From NCBI GenBank assembly GCA_010093485.1, contig MU001495.1, positions 682,001 through 746,000 of the forward strand: a stretch of 64,000 nucleotides of DNA. Direction: 5' to 3'. The notes below the pieces were generated by a model, which was not told the origin of the DNA, searched no databases, and worked only from the letters and a program-made list of their open reading frames with translations. The position numbers were made by a program, and so were the translations under genes. Position 1 is the stretch's first letter. Each line of letters begins with the position of its first letter. Positions 1-11,268 of the stretch are shown here, piece after piece. This stretch comes from Karstenula rhodostoma CBS 690.94. Taxonomy: Eukaryota; Ascomycota; Dothideomycetes; Pleosporales; Didymosphaeriaceae.

Positions 1-100
1 GAGTGAGATTCCAGGCGGCCTACCTTTGTAATGCATAACATAAGTGGGCTAACCGTCAGGCGATTCTAGACCCCAAATAGATGTACGCGTCTTCCTCGTA

Positions 101-1774
101 TTACACACTGGCCTTGCCTGCAGACAAAAGCTTGCTTCTGCGTCGGAAATGAGCACCGTACGCTCGGAACCCCAAAGCGATGGGAATCATTGCGATAGCA
201 AGGCAGCCCAGCAGTGTACCCGCCCAGTGTATGCCTAAGTTCGCGAACATCTGAACGGAGAACAATGGAAAGCCGGCAGCTATCGCTGAACGAAGCATGA
301 CATTTGCAGCCACTGTGGACGCTGCCCTGGGTTGAGTCAGTTGCCGGCCGAGATTGATCTTTGTACGATAAACTCACAATGGCAGATACGCTTCTACCAG
401 GTAATTAAAACAAGGCATGAAGATACAAAGAAGGCCGAATCCAGTCAAGACTCCTGATGCTGTGGGTACCATCCAATGTACCGATGGTGTAAAAGCTGTC
501 CAGGCGAACCTACGATACGACCGTCAGAACGAAGAACGGACGTGATGACCTCTATTACACATACCAGAACAATCCAACAGGAAATCCGAAAGCCCCTACA
601 ATGACGGGAAGTAATCGAGCTTCTGGTTCGGAGTTGCCATTGCCTGACAACAACGTTTTCTGGCTTTGAAGTTGCTGCCAGATGATGAAGCAGACCGCCA
701 AGCAGAGACCGAGAATTACAGCAACAAGTGGTAAAGCAGCTGTCCCCTTGTTCATACCGTATGTATGCTGAAACACGTATGGATATGCACCTACCAGGCA
801 ATATGTCAATCCGTAGATAAAAGACATGTAGACCGACACAAGCAGCACGATAGGTTCCGTGGTCAGCATGCGCAGAGGGCGAACCAAATACCGCCGAAGC
901 AATGCATGCACATCCACCTCAACCCTCGCATGTTCGGCATGGATGCTCCAATTACCAGTCTCTTGACGAATGCGGGCGGCTTTCGCCACCAAGACGGTAC
1001 CAGCATGCGTTTCATCCAAGAATACCAAAAGCAAAATGACTGCAAAAAACCCCATGATAGCGGGCAAGTACAAAGTCCATCGCCACCGGAGATAGCTGTC
1101 CACAATGAAACCCCCAATGAAAGACGCCGCTAACGGTCCAGCAAAAACGGCGAGTGCGTATATCGCAATCGAGGGTCCCCGCTGGTAGTCGTCGAATATA
1201 TCCGCCAGGATCCCTGGAACAACACAGAGGGGGCTGGAGCCAAACACGCCTGCGAAGAACCGGCATATGATCAACGTCTGGATGTCTTTGGCGACAGCGC
1301 TAGCCAATGTGAACACTGCGCATCCGAATGAACCCACAATAAGGGGCATTCGCCGTCCTGTGAGCTCACACCCTGGACCCCAGAGCAAAGGCCCGAAAGC
1401 AAATCCCAGCACGTAAAGACTCGTTGCTAGAGCGCCGACTTCTTTTCCGACGGAAAGATCTTGACTCGCTTGGGGTGCGGCTGGGGAGAACAAGGCACTG
1501 TCGAAAGTGGCAACGAGGGTACAGTAGCACACTATGGTTGCTATCCAACATCTGCTCAATCCAGATCAGTGTTTGAGCTTCTGTTTGTCGGTGTGTATAC
1601 GTGCTTCTTGCTGAAGGACCAGCTCATTGGACGCCAAGGATCGCGAGGTCCATCAAACATGACGACGTATGCCTCACGGTCCTCGATCATTTTTGGAAAC
1701 GGTCTATCGTTGCCCATACGCAGCCACTGATCTTTTATGTTCGGGGACATCTTTTCTGCTGGATGGTTCCGCAT
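101..1774 (-). CDS. MFS transporter, DHA1 (polyamine/drug:H+ antiporter) type
   Basis: Predicted plasma-membrane proton antiporter of the TPO1/FLR1-like DHA1 family, 504 residues. Exons in reading order: 1774-1605, 1551-565, 509-378, 326-101, summing to exactly 505 codons. The N-terminus has the family's DGPRDPWRPMSWS block before helix 1, then FSPAAP, GFAFGPLLWGP and GRRMP (the loop 2-3 signature region). The last exons give FAWTAF, the VP-x-x-x-GVLTGFG helix and the LRSAIAAGFPLF helix near the C-terminus. Introns 2 (510-564, GTATGT) and 3 (327-377, GTGAGT) are ordinary. Intron 1 (1552-1604) keeps the frame only with a GC donor; the GT four bases downstream breaks it. Divergent from the nitronate monooxygenase gene. 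Substrate cannot be read from sequence. The family call is firm. Confidence 0.88.
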
Positions 1775-2264
1775 GCTGGAATGGAGGGACTGGCCGAAGG
1801 TTTGGGTTGTGCTACTTTTTGAATGTATAAAGCTGCGCCATATAGTTTATATTCCTTCGGAGAAATCTCTTGCATCGATCGTTGTATGACACTGCGTGTT
1901 TCCTCCCGGCGGATATGGCGGCTTATCGCGGAAGACCGCCAATACTGTGTCTTCACCCCAAGCGGATATGACGGCTCACTGCGGAAGACCAATGCTGCAC
2001 CATCTACAAATACCCAGGCTCCACTTATATTCACTTGCTCCTGCTCATTACACACGCATTATCTACACCTCCCGATTTAGGTCACGCCGTAATAGCGTTC
2101 CTCCATCCAAGTCGCGTAACGTAGCTCAAGTTTATTCACGCTCTTCCAACACGTCGAAGACAGACGCCTCTAGCGCAAGGAAGGTGCGCACTAGCTCTCT
2201 ACACCTCACGTTGCATCACAATATACTGGCCACTGCCATATAAACGCAAACAGTCGCTAGGCCC
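1775..2264. promoter_or_regulatory. Shared divergent promoter region, MFS / nitronate monooxygenase
   Basis: 490 bp between the two start codons, so it must carry both promoters. It contains an imperfect tandem duplication (1909-1996). No convincing TATA box was picked out. Co-regulation of the two genes is an inference from geometry. Confidence 0.5.
1909..1996. repeat. Imperfect two-copy tandem repeat in promoter
   Basis: Two copies, about 53 bp apart, start GCGGATATG at 1909 and 1962. Both continue through CGGCT, a GCGGAAGACC core and an AAT(A/G)CTG end. Each copy holds two CGGA-type triplet motifs, the half-site type bound by Zn2Cys6 regulators; binding is speculation. Confidence 0.7.
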
Positions 2265-3341
2265 ATGTCGAAAACACTCCAGTCATTCTTCCCATGGATC
2301 AAGACGCCCTTCATCATCTCCGCACCAATGCTAGGTGCCTCCACGTCTCGCCTCGCAGTCAATGTGAGCCGCGCAGGAGGTCTCGGCTTCGTCGCCGGCG
2401 GCACCGACCCTGCATCCCTCAACAAGATGCTCAACGAGTCAAAGCAACATCCATTCGAGATGTTCGACTACCCATACACGAACCTGCTACAACGGCGAGG
2501 TGCATTGCCAATCGGAGTCGGATTCCAGCTCTTCAACTCCAATCTCGAACTTCTCGCGCCAATCATCGCGTCGCACAAGCCGGCAGCGGTCTGGCTATTC
2601 GCGCCAAAGGTAGAAGAGGACTTGCGTTCGTGGGCCACGCAGATCCGCGAGGCGACGGATGGGCTGACGCGGATTTGCGTGCAGGTGGGGAGCGTGGCTG
2701 AAGCTGAGAGGAGTTTGGCTCTCGCGGAGCTAGACTTTCTCGTGCTGCAGGGCTCAGATGCTGGGGGGCATGGTCGTCGCCAATCTGCTAGTATCATCTC
2801 ATTGGTACCTGAGGTGAAGGATAGACTTGCAGTAACACAAAAAGCGGGCGTTCCGGTACTTGCTGCTGGTGGCATAGCAGATGCACGCGGTGTTGCCGCT
2901 GCGTTGGCCCTTGGTGCTGATGGTGTTGTCATGGGCACACGATTCCTTGCTTCCGAAGAAGCTGGGATTCCGGAAGGTTGGAAGCGGCAACTTGTCAACA
3001 CAGGTGACGGTGGAGTGACAACGAGGAGATCTACTTTGTGTGATCGTTTGAAGGAAAATCACGACTGGCCGGCCTGGTATAACGGGCGAACCATCCGCAA
3101 CAAAGGTCATGATGACGAAGAGGGTGGTATGGGAGACGAAGAGAACGTGAGGTTGTACAAAGAGGAGTCGAAGCGTGGAGACAGCGCTTGGGGTGCCCAT
3201 GGAAGGATGGTGACTTACTCCGGGACAGGCGTTGGTCTGCTCCACTCGGTCGAGCCGGTGGAATCTATCATGGAAAAGACGATACGAGAAAGCAGACATA
3301 TGCTAGAAATGTCTTATCGGCAAGCAATAGCGCGCTTATGA
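2265..3341 (+). CDS. Nitronate monooxygenase (2-nitropropane dioxygenase family)
   Basis: FMN-dependent enzyme that oxidises alkyl nitronates such as propionate-3-nitronate, protecting against nitro toxins; 358 residues, single exon. A TIM-barrel start is visible (TPFIISAPMLG), then GGLGFVAGG. The GSDAGGHG segment near residue 163 carries the family's catalytic histidine, followed by PVLAAGGIAD and GADGVVMGTRF, the phosphate/FMN-binding strands. Length fits the usual 340-380. The first ATG is followed directly by the conserved barrel, so the start is well placed. Divergent from the transporter at 101-1774, which could export a substrate or product (inference only). Some fungal relatives have other or unknown substrates. 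Confidence 0.9.
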   Translation: MSKTLQSFFPWIKTPFIISAPMLGASTSRLAVNVSRAGGLGFVAGGTDPASLNKMLNESKQHPFEMFDYPYTNLLQRRGALPIGVGFQLFNSNLELLAPIIASHKPAAVWLFAPKVEEDLRSWATQIREATDGLTRICVQVGSVAEAERSLALAELDFLVLQGSDAGGHGRRQSASIISLVPEVKDRLAVTQKAGVPVLAAGGIADARGVAAALALGADGVVMGTRFLASEEAGIPEGWKRQLVNTGDGGVTTRRSTLCDRLKENHDWPAWYNGRTIRNKGHDDEEGGMGDEENVRLYKEESKRGDSAWGAHGRMVTYSGTGVGLLHSVEPVESIMEKTIRESRHMLEMSYRQAIARL

Positions 3342-3578
3342 ACAAAATGATCGGATCATCTGATTATATTGTAGAGATTCACTATGAGGTAGGGTGGCTC
3401 AATGAAGTAGGGGGGACAAGAAGGTGTTGTGCTTTGCCAATGCGCAAAGGGACCAAAAAAGCGGCTAAGGCGCGACATCTGATTAAAAGCACCATCTCGA
3501 GAGAGAAGTCCCACTTCATTACACGTATATCATGTTGACGTTGACGCTTTCCAACCAGTCTTCTCTCAACCCCCAAAC

Positions 3579-4448
3579 CTACCGCTGGTAGATCCTCATA
3601 GTAGGAAACACAAGCAACTCACGACGATCATGGCAGCTCGCCCGATAATATTCCCTGCGCAACTCAGCCCTGAGATCCAGGACGCCAACTCTATCGCCCG
3701 GGTTCGTCCGCAAGCAGCGCTCCACCAGCCGATTCAACGCATCGCTATACTGCGGCCCAGCCAACAACCTCTCCCTCGCGCCTCTCGTCGGCCTCACCAA
3801 CGCGAGAGGCCGATACGTCAACCGACACATGGCAATGATAACCAGCCCAATCTGATAGATATCCGACGTATCATTCATGCACGACTCGGGGATGCCGAAA
3901 TCCACCGCCTGCATGTGCACGCGGGCCCCATCGCCCCACGCCCTACTCACCGCAGAGCCAAAGTCGCCCAGCACGACGTGCAGCCCCGTGTCCCTGCGGC
4001 CCGTGATGAAGATATTCCCCGGGTGGAGATCGCGGTGGTAGACGTAGTTCCACGCGCGCGCACCACCACCAGGGGGGCCATGCTGCATGTAATGCACGGC
4101 CTCGACGAGCGAGATGAAAACGTGCCAGACGAAGGCTTCCGGGATCTTCCTCCCGCGCTGGCCGTGTTCGCGTATCAGGGCTTTGATGGTGCCTTTGCCG
4201 CAGCACTCCATGAAGAGCTCGCCGGCGGTGCGCGTGATGGAGGCGCTGTACATGCGCACGATGTAGGGGCAGGGGGAGAGTTGGTTGAGGAGGCGGACTT
4301 CTCTAAGCGCGTGCGCGGGTACGTCTTCCCGCCGGAAGGCTTTGCGGATTAGTAGGCGCCCTTGGCTGGTGTCTTCTTGCCATACTTCTATGCCGTCGTT
4401 GAAACCGCCTTCGGGTTGGAGGTGGCCGAGACGGTGGATTCGTACCAT
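3579..4448 (-). CDS. Protein kinase-like protein (NEK-like fold), single exon
   Basis: A 289-residue protein that is almost all kinase domain. Visible: the ATP-anchoring lysine in LLIRKAF (K36), a candidate helix-C glutamate at E50, the catalytic loop HRDLHPGN (138-145), metal-binding DFG (162-164), and a DFGIPE segment where the APE motif is expected. The glycine-rich loop is poor (HLQPEGGFND), so activity may be low or atypical, but K, D and D are all present. An in-frame TAA seven codons upstream fixes the start at this ATG. No regulatory domain is attached. Such small orphan kinases are common in Dothideomycetes. Substrates unknown. Confidence 0.75.
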   Translation of the reverse strand: MVRIHRLGHLQPEGGFNDGIEVWQEDTSQGRLLIRKAFRREDVPAHALREVRLLNQLSPCPYIVRMYSASITRTAGELFMECCGKGTIKALIREHGQRGRKIPEAFVWHVFISLVEAVHYMQHGPPGGGARAWNYVYHRDLHPGNIFITGRRDTGLHVVLGDFGSAVSRAWGDGARVHMQAVDFGIPESCMNDTSDIYQIGLVIIAMCRLTYRPLALVRPTRGARERLLAGPQYSDALNRLVERCLRTNPGDRVGVLDLRAELRREYYRASCHDRRELLVFPTMRIYQR

Positions 4449-5017
4449 TGGTTGGCTGTGTTGGAGTTACTTTGTTGTTGCTTTGGGATGGAGGCTATTC
4501 TGGGTTGTTTGATGGGAAGCACGATCTTAAGGGGAAAATATGTATTTTTATAGTCTCTAGAGACAACGAGGAGGCTACTCTATGGCGCGAATCAAGGTAC
4601 GGTGGATCGTAGCAGCATGGTTGTTCATATCTGGACTATATCAGCGAAACAGCCATCCTGTCCTGGCGTGTCCTAACATCTTTCACGTGGGAAGAGGGTA
4701 GGCCATGCCAATAGCTGTCCAGCAGTCATGCTCACGTCCACGTAAAGCATGGCTGACAGATGCGATAAGTAACGTGCATCCAGGTTAGGCATAACAAGAA
4801 GTTAGTACCACCAAAGCGTTTGCTGATGAAGCGCAGCCCGCGACAACATCTAGCTCGGATACGTAGATGGAACCGTGTGTTGGCGAAAAGCAATGCGCCA
4901 CAACACAACATCACAGGTGTGTGGCTCCTGTAGTCATTGTCCGGTCATCGGAACCGTGAAAAATACGTGTCTCAGATGTTGGCCTCTTCAGTGACTCATG
5001 TATCCATTCCAGCAATC
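4449..5017. other. Intergenic, no gene seen
   Basis: 569 bp between the kinase start and the 3' end of the Zn2Cys6 regulator. Only short unconvincing ORFs; nothing beyond an expected promoter and 3' UTR. Confidence 0.5.
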
Positions 5018-6639
5018 CTAAATATACCGATCACTCTGCTGCACCAGCCTCTGCATACTCTTCAGCGGCTCCATCGGCATCGGCGTGCTATACAGCCCCG
5101 GAATCCTCGCATTCTCGTATACCTTCTCGCACCAGCGAATCTCCTTTTCCATCTTCTTCGCCTCAAAGTACTTACGCGCGACCACCAACGGCGTCAAGCT
5201 GCCAAACCGCCCCACGTACCCAACGTCCGTGCGGCAATTGTACGGCACGCATCGGCAGCTGCTGTTGGCGTAGCTGCCCAATTCGCGGTCCCAGAGGTAC
5301 ATGTCTTTGGGCTCGAGCTTGCGGTGCTGCATGAGGAGTTTGAAGGTGTTGGACTGGAGGATGAGCAGGCTCATCCAGTAGATCATGTAGCAGATGCCTG
5401 CGCCAAAGGCGTAGAAGTTGTATGCCGTGTCGAACGTACGATCTGGGCAGATTTCGGGAAAGCCTGCGAATTCGTCGACGTCTGCGATGGTGTATCTAGG
5501 CCCGTGCTTTTCGAAGTTGGCAAACCACTGTTTGGCCTGGCTGGCAAGTGCGAGAGAATCCTCGATGAGCTTGTCCGCGGACTGCTGGTCCCCTGCGGCG
5601 AGCCTGTCGTTTCGCTCCAGTAGGCGCGGTATCCGGATGCAGATGTCTATTAGACCGACGTAGGGATCGACTTTGGCGGCTTTGGCTGTCACGGCCATCC
5701 ATTCGTCTGTGTCGAGCATTGAGCCCTTGCGTACGTGGTAGCCGATGCTTAGCTGGATTATACTGGTCAATGTTGGCTTTCGCTGAGAACACACGGGGGT
5801 CATACAGAGTTATACCGTATCGCATGGAAGATCTGCATATTGAGTCGGCTGCCAAAGGATTTGGGCCCGCGTTGCTTGAGTAGATGCAGCAGGCCTTGCA
5901 CGTGATAGAAGAATCCATGTCCGCTGGTAATGCCTACGAAGACCTGCGCTCAAAGTCAGGTTCTGAGGTCTTTGCGTATATGCAAACTACTCACTTCGTA
6001 CAGAGTAAGCAAGTAAGTCGCAAGCAACGTTTCGTCTTCTACTGCACGGTCTGGAGATTGAATAGCAGTCATCATTTTCGAGAGCGCAGTCCCATAAAGC
6101 GATCGGGATCTATTGACCAAATTATAATTTCGATTTGCCACCGCAAGTTGTGCGGCAGACAAAGCGTCCACTGCAGCCAGCAGAACGTCGCTCGTCGCAG
6201 GAAGCTGCGGTAGCGTGAGCATCAATGCTGAAGGAGGAGGCAATGTATGCGCATCCGATCTGGGGAGATAAAGCCAAATCAACTCCCCAACGTGCTGTAC
6301 ACGCTCGATCGCAATCGGACTGACTTGCCGCAACACAGGGGCCCCGGATGGCCTCCGTCCTGGTGGCTGCAGATATTCGACTACTCCCCGTTCTGGGTCG
6401 GCTGATGTTGGCTCCTCTGGCGCCTTATGGTTGGCATATCTGTAGCGGTTGTCGTCCTCCTTGATCAGCGAGGGTCTCTCATTCTGATCTTCAAACTTAT
6501 GCAGAATGAACGATTGAAGCGGTCGATATCCGGGGCATTTCGTGCCTCGTCGAAGGCATGTGTTACATTCCGGCCTTGCCTCGTCGCAGCGGACTTTTCG
6601 TTTCCGGCACTCGAAACAGCCTGTGGAGCGTTTTGGCAT
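5018..6639 (-). CDS. Zn2Cys6 fungal-type transcription factor
   Basis: Nuclear DNA-binding regulator, 505 residues, three exons: 6639-5995, 5943-5806, 5752-5018. Both introns (5944-5994 and 5753-5805) are phase 0 with GTGAGT/GTATGA donors. The binuclear zinc cluster is at the extreme N-terminus: C8, C11, C18, C25, C28 and C35 in the C-x2-C-x6-C-x6-C-x2-C-x6-C spacing, with the basic RKRKVRC stretch inside. A CPGY follows. The rest resembles the helical fungal-specific middle region (DUF3468-like), with a conserved GHGFFYHVQGLL block in exon 2. Target genes cannot be predicted. Its closest neighbours give no pathway context. Confidence 0.85.
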
Positions 6640-7892
6640 TGGACCGTACCTGCACTCTCAAGATGGAACAATCGCTGCGGATCCTGTTGGTGTAGTCCTG
6701 TTTTCCTCCCAGCGTTTTCGAATCGTCTGATGAGAAGCAGGCTATGCTTACGGCCGCCGGAGGCATGCTATCGTCTCGCAGGTGGAAAGGGCCAGATTAG
6801 CCTCGCGACATGACGCTAACGGCCAAGAAGTGTGCCGTGTCTAACGGCGGCCAATCGCACTGTTCTAAGCGTCATGCCACCGATGCCATCCCACCTCGGG
6901 CTTCTATTCTTGTTTGCTCTTCCGTGTCTCTAAATCTTGGCTGCGGGTCGCTGGAAGCGTCCATGAAAATGTCCATCCGGAAGGATTCTTCGTAGCTATA
7001 CGAAAGTACGACGGTGAAACCAGAACGAATGTTGACAGTAGGGGAACACGGTGAGGATGTAGAAGATGTCGGCTTGAAAGATGGAGAAATGCGCTGATCG
7101 GTATACGGGGATGTGGAAGGAGGCGACCCCCAAGTTCCGTGGTTAGCGTAGACACGTGACAAGCAAGGGCTTCATCCCGCAAGCATCGAGAGTCCTGACC
7201 CCCAACGCCGGTTGACCTTGAAAAAGGCCGAGCGGAGCATGAAGTCGATATACGGAACTGTGAGATGACGGACAGGACTCTTTATATACTATGAAAGTCG
7301 TTGTTTCCGTCAACGGCGGCGCGGCACTACTGCACCAGTGGACCCGTTCGCTTCGACGCGCTCTGTTCCCAAACGAACCCTTTTTGGAAGCTTCTGCGAA
7401 CCCGCCACGATGCAGTCCCCAAAACACAAGCTTCCTGTATCCAAGGCGTGACAACCGTGGCAGGACGATGCAGACAACAATTCGTGAAGCAAATCAGTGG
7501 CTCTGTTGAGCAAGGAATCCCCAAAATCAGGGTCCTCTCGATATTCACAATGACTAACGTGCCCCTCGAAATGCCCCTCGAAAATGCACACCGTCTACTC
7601 GGCGATACACTGCTGCAAAAGTAGCCCGAATGCCGAAATTTCCTATCCAAATCCAAGTGTCATACTATAGTACGATGTCAACATAGATAGAATATGCCAG
7701 AATGACAAGTAGCACCAGTGATATGCTCAACGCCTTGATGCATTAGTAAAAAACCTCGCAACTCCAATGAAAACGAATGAGACTCATCGCCGCCGGGGTC
7801 GTAGTAGAAAGCGGATCCGTCAGAGTCGCATAGCTGCTGTGTTGAATCATTTGTACATAGTCGTATGGAAACGAGAGATATCGTTCCCAATA
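6640..7892. other. Long intergenic region, no supported gene
   Basis: 1253 bp between the regulator's start and the SET9 stop codon. Small overlapping ORFs (for example 6872-7162 minus) show no domain and no plausible splice partners. It probably carries the regulator's promoter and SET9's 3' UTR. Confidence 0.5.
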
Positions 7893-9963
7893 TCACATAG
7901 TGAGCCTGGTTCGCCTCCTCTTGCGGCCACTCTCAACCTCCATACTCAGTGACGAGTCACGGCAAGACCGCGGTGTTGAGAACCGCTCCATGATCTCTTC
8001 CTTGAACTTGCGCTTCGGCTTCTCTTTCTTGATTTCCTTCTCTCCCTCCGGGTCCACAAAGCGATGTATAGTACGGTGGTCGAGAACGCGCTCCTCGGTG
8101 TCATGCTTACCCTCCTTGTCCGTCTTGGGCCAGGAAAACCCGTACAGCTTCGAATGGCGCTCGCAACGTGGGCATTCCTTACGCGTCCCGCGATGGCTGT
8201 CTTCTTGCACGAACTGGTCGTCGCAGGTCTGACATTCAACCCACTTGCTGTCCTTGCCCGACAAGCGAGATTTCGATGTCATGTAGTCGCCTGGCTTGCG
8301 CGGGTTTTCTACCATGCCTTCCTCGGGTTCTTGATCTAATATCGGTGTGCCGATAGGATTATGTATCATGTTGCGCGAGCTCGACCGTGTGTTCCGGGGT
8401 ACCAGAGCGAGTTTCGGGCGCTTTCGTTTGACGATCTGCTGTAGCACATCGTCAAGATCCAAACTGTCAGAGAGGTCACTCGGCTCAGACGAGGTATCGT
8501 CGGCGAAGAGCGAGGACCAAGGAGCATTTACCATTATAACTTCGTCGCTGACAGTCGCGACACCTAGTGTTGGCTTTTTATGTATGATATCAGGATCCAC
8601 TTTGATTTTCGGATTGTTCAGCCCCGGTGCCTGCTGGTCTTCGTCCACTGAAGTAGCATCCGTAGACTGTGTTGACTTTGGCGAAGCAGCATCTGGCGAG
8701 GACTGAGGTGTCGTGTTCCGGGACGAAGGTTCAGCTTCAAGAACAATGTTGAAGAAGCCACTGCGCTGTTGAGTGCGAATATTTCGTGATGTTGATGGGA
8801 GGTTGGCAGCAGGGTCTTCTATGCTGGAAACGGGTAGTTCGTGTCGTAGGCAAGAAGCGCTGACAGACTTCTTCAGGTTTGATCTTTGTGGCGGTGCGGT
8901 TCGCCTTGCAGGAGATACCGGCTTCGCGGTAGGTTCCGACTTTCGACGCTTGGAAGCTGTGATTGTTGCACAATCGGCCGCTGCGCTAGACTCTTCCTGC
9001 TTGCGCTTCCTTCGACGGGAAAGAGTTCCTCCGTTTGCAGGGGCCACCATCTCTTCTTTTTCTCCCTCTCCATCATCGCTTTCATCTTCATCTTCGCTGC
9101 TGTCTTCGACCCGTCTAAAGGGCGCCCATCCGTTCGCCATACGATCTTCGCAACTGTGGCACAAGCACTCCTCATTGTCTATACCAAAGTAATCTTCTCC
9201 ATATGATACTGTAATCTCTTCGCCTTCCTTGATTGGTTTGACCGCAACAATCTGCATGCCATCGTAGCCTTTAGTCGATAGCCTGGCGTTTGCGTCGCAG
9301 TCGTGATTCGCGAAACGCGCGGGCCCAAGAAATAGAGAACGTGTTTTCTTTCGCGCTGATATAACCAGACTAAAGTCTTTGCGGGCCAATTCCAAGTTCT
9401 TCTCTTGCTCCTCGGTCATGGCGACCTGCACTCCAGTGAGGTACTTGATCTCTTCGCGGGGCTGAATGTCTCGACGCGCGGTGATAGACGCCTCGTGGTC
9501 CGTGATGGTGTAGCGATTCGTTGTGGTGACTTCAAATGGGCAGTCCGGCATGTATATAGAAACATATCGGCGCAAGTGCCTTTTGAAGTGCTCCCTGTCT
9601 GCGTCGTCCTTCAACGTGGCGAGGAACTTCTTCAGGCCCGGCAGCTGTACCAAGCGATGCATGGCCTCAGCGGAGTTCTTTTCGACAACAACATGCTCAC
9701 GCAGTATGTTTGCAATGTCCTCCTCGTTCAGCCCTCTGGATCCTGAGAAGCGACCGCCACGATTCTTCCTGATAGTGGTCCAGTAGTAGACCTGCAGATG
9801 CGCCGATTAGCGGACGCGTTCTCCATAGCCCAGCGACTGCGCCAGCGCAAATACAGAGCGTAGGACCTACCTTGTCGACGAGCGCATCCGTCAGTATGTC
9901 GTCGTACAGGGCCAGCTTCTCCAGCGTCAATGCGCCCTTTTTCGCCGTCTCTTTTGGAGCCAT
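7893..9963 (-). CDS. SET9: Histone H4-lysine-20 methyltransferase, SUV4-20/Set9 family
   Basis: Chromatin enzyme methylating H4K20 with SAM; 663 residues in two exons, 9963-9871 and 9791-7893, split by a 79-bp phase-0 intron. Exon 1 begins with the family's LTLEKLALYDDILTDALVDK helix and exon 2 continues VYYWTTIRKN. The SET core follows: the TARRDIQPREEI strand, FANHDCDANA (the NHxC substrate/SAM pocket), GEEITVSYGEDYF, then a post-SET-like CLCHSC. The middle is long, charged and disordered. A C-terminal CQTC-x14-CPRC pair looks like an extra zinc knuckle before GFSWPKTD. Length is normal for filamentous fungi. Divergent from uL14m with 570 bp between starts. Confidence 0.93.
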
Positions 9964-10533
9964 GTCGGCGCAGTGGTCTAATCAGGCTGCTTTTCACGCG
10001 GCGCAATCAAGAGAGTGTTTGTCGGGCGGATCGCGGTTGTTGAGCAAGCCGGCAGAGCGATAGGGGTGGCTGGGTGACGTATCAAAGAGCGACGGGTCCC
10101 GCAAGTTTCTCCGTGCCGCTATTCACCTGGTTGCTGCGGGAATGCGCGCAAACGGAAGGAGCGAGCGTGAAGGAAAGCGCGAGGAGTGCGCAAAGGAGAG
10201 GAGAGAGCGACAGCCAGCCTCGGGCACCACACGAGCTGCAAATGGCGCAAGCGCAGGATGGTGTGAGACTTGAGGCTGGGGTGGATCAGCGCCAACGCAG
10301 CCTGACTTTCCCTTGCGGCTGCATCGGCTGGCCACTGGACGAGAAGCGCGGAGATGTGAAGGCGGGATCAAGCGAGCCTGCGCTAGGGCCGAATTCCTGG
10401 GCAGACTGCAGATGGGCGCTCCACTCCGCTGCAAACCTGGGACGTCGAGCACCACCGCCAGCACCTTTGTTTGTATCCGCGCCGAGACGCTGCTGGAACG
10501 AAGAAGCATTGTGGGACACACGGCGCTTTCACA
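9964..10533. promoter_or_regulatory. Shared divergent promoter, SET9 / uL14m
   Basis: 570 bp between start codons, GC-rich. A 242-aa ORF running through it on the plus strand (from 10074) overlaps the uL14m exons in a wrong frame and is not taken as a gene. Confidence 0.5.
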
Positions 10534-11055
10534 ATGATCCAGCTCAAGGTACGACACGCGCCCCCGGCCTGCCTCAGCCCCCCCGGACAAAGCCACTCAT
10601 GCAGCGCAATCTAGACCCTCATCAATTGCATCGACAATTCAGGCGCCGCCATAGTCGAGTGCGTCAACGTCCTGCGCTCGAAGCGCCCCGCCAAAGTCGG
10701 TATGTGAGCTGGATGCAGTCGCAGAGGACGGACGACGGTACTGACAGATGCAGGCGACCGGATAGTCGTGGTCGTCAAGAAACAGCGCAACTTCGGCCCT
10801 GAAACGGGCAACAGCGTCTCCATCAGCGCAGCGAACAAAGTACGACGCGGAGATGTACGGCACGCGGTAGTCGTACGGACGGCCAAGAAGTGGCAGAGAC
10901 CGGACGGCAGCGTGGTCAAGTTCGACGACAACGCCTGCGTGCTCATCAACAAGGCCGGCGAGCCCATCGGATCGCGAGTGAGCGGCGTGGTGGCGGCAGA
11001 GCTTAGACAGAAGCAGTGGTCCAAGATTCTCTCTCTGGCCCCGATGCATGTGTAG
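10534..11055 (+). CDS. MRPL38: Mitochondrial large-subunit ribosomal protein uL14m
   Basis: Component of the mitochondrial 54S subunit, bacterial L14 family, 133 residues. Exons 10534-10548 (15 bp, coding MIQLK), 10615-10699 and 10754-11055. Introns of 66 and 54 nt are phase 0 and phase 1. The product has the L14 signature: [16 protein letters not shown], then [11 protein letters not shown], the [16 protein letters not shown] block, [10 protein letters not shown] and [10 protein letters not shown], ending with the AAELRQ helix. Length is close to bacterial L14 with no long presequence, as in yeast Mrpl38. The tiny first exon is forced by the universally conserved MIQ start. Confidence 0.93.
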
Positions 11056-11268
11056 AGGGGAGCCATTTCTATTGAAAGAAGAGAAACATTGCATTTGCAG
11101 GAGTATGGGGGTATAGCTGTTGTACGAAAACATGTATATGCCATTGTACAATATCGCTGGGTATAGAATACCATTCCGGACACCGTTGGTAGAGCAAAAA
11201 CAATAACACTAAACTCCATCCCAATGCTGAATTCTATCGCCCGTAAAGGGCACGATACGAAGCCCCCC

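Noticed and set aside
1595..1600. GT donor for intron 1 of the MFS gene
   Set aside because: Breaks the reading frame; the GC four bases upstream gives an exact-length, family-consistent protein.
3630..4352. 240-aa open frame on the plus strand
   Set aside because: Antisense to the kinase-like gene, which has the real catalytic motifs; GC-rich shadow.
101..6639. Secondary-metabolite cluster (transporter, oxidoreductase, kinase, Zn2Cys6 regulator)
   Set aside because: No polyketide, peptide, terpene or other backbone enzyme is present; neighbours are housekeeping genes.
10074..10802. 242-aa open frame upstream of and into uL14m
   Set aside because: Crosses the uL14m introns and exons in the wrong frame; the spliced L14 model is unambiguous.
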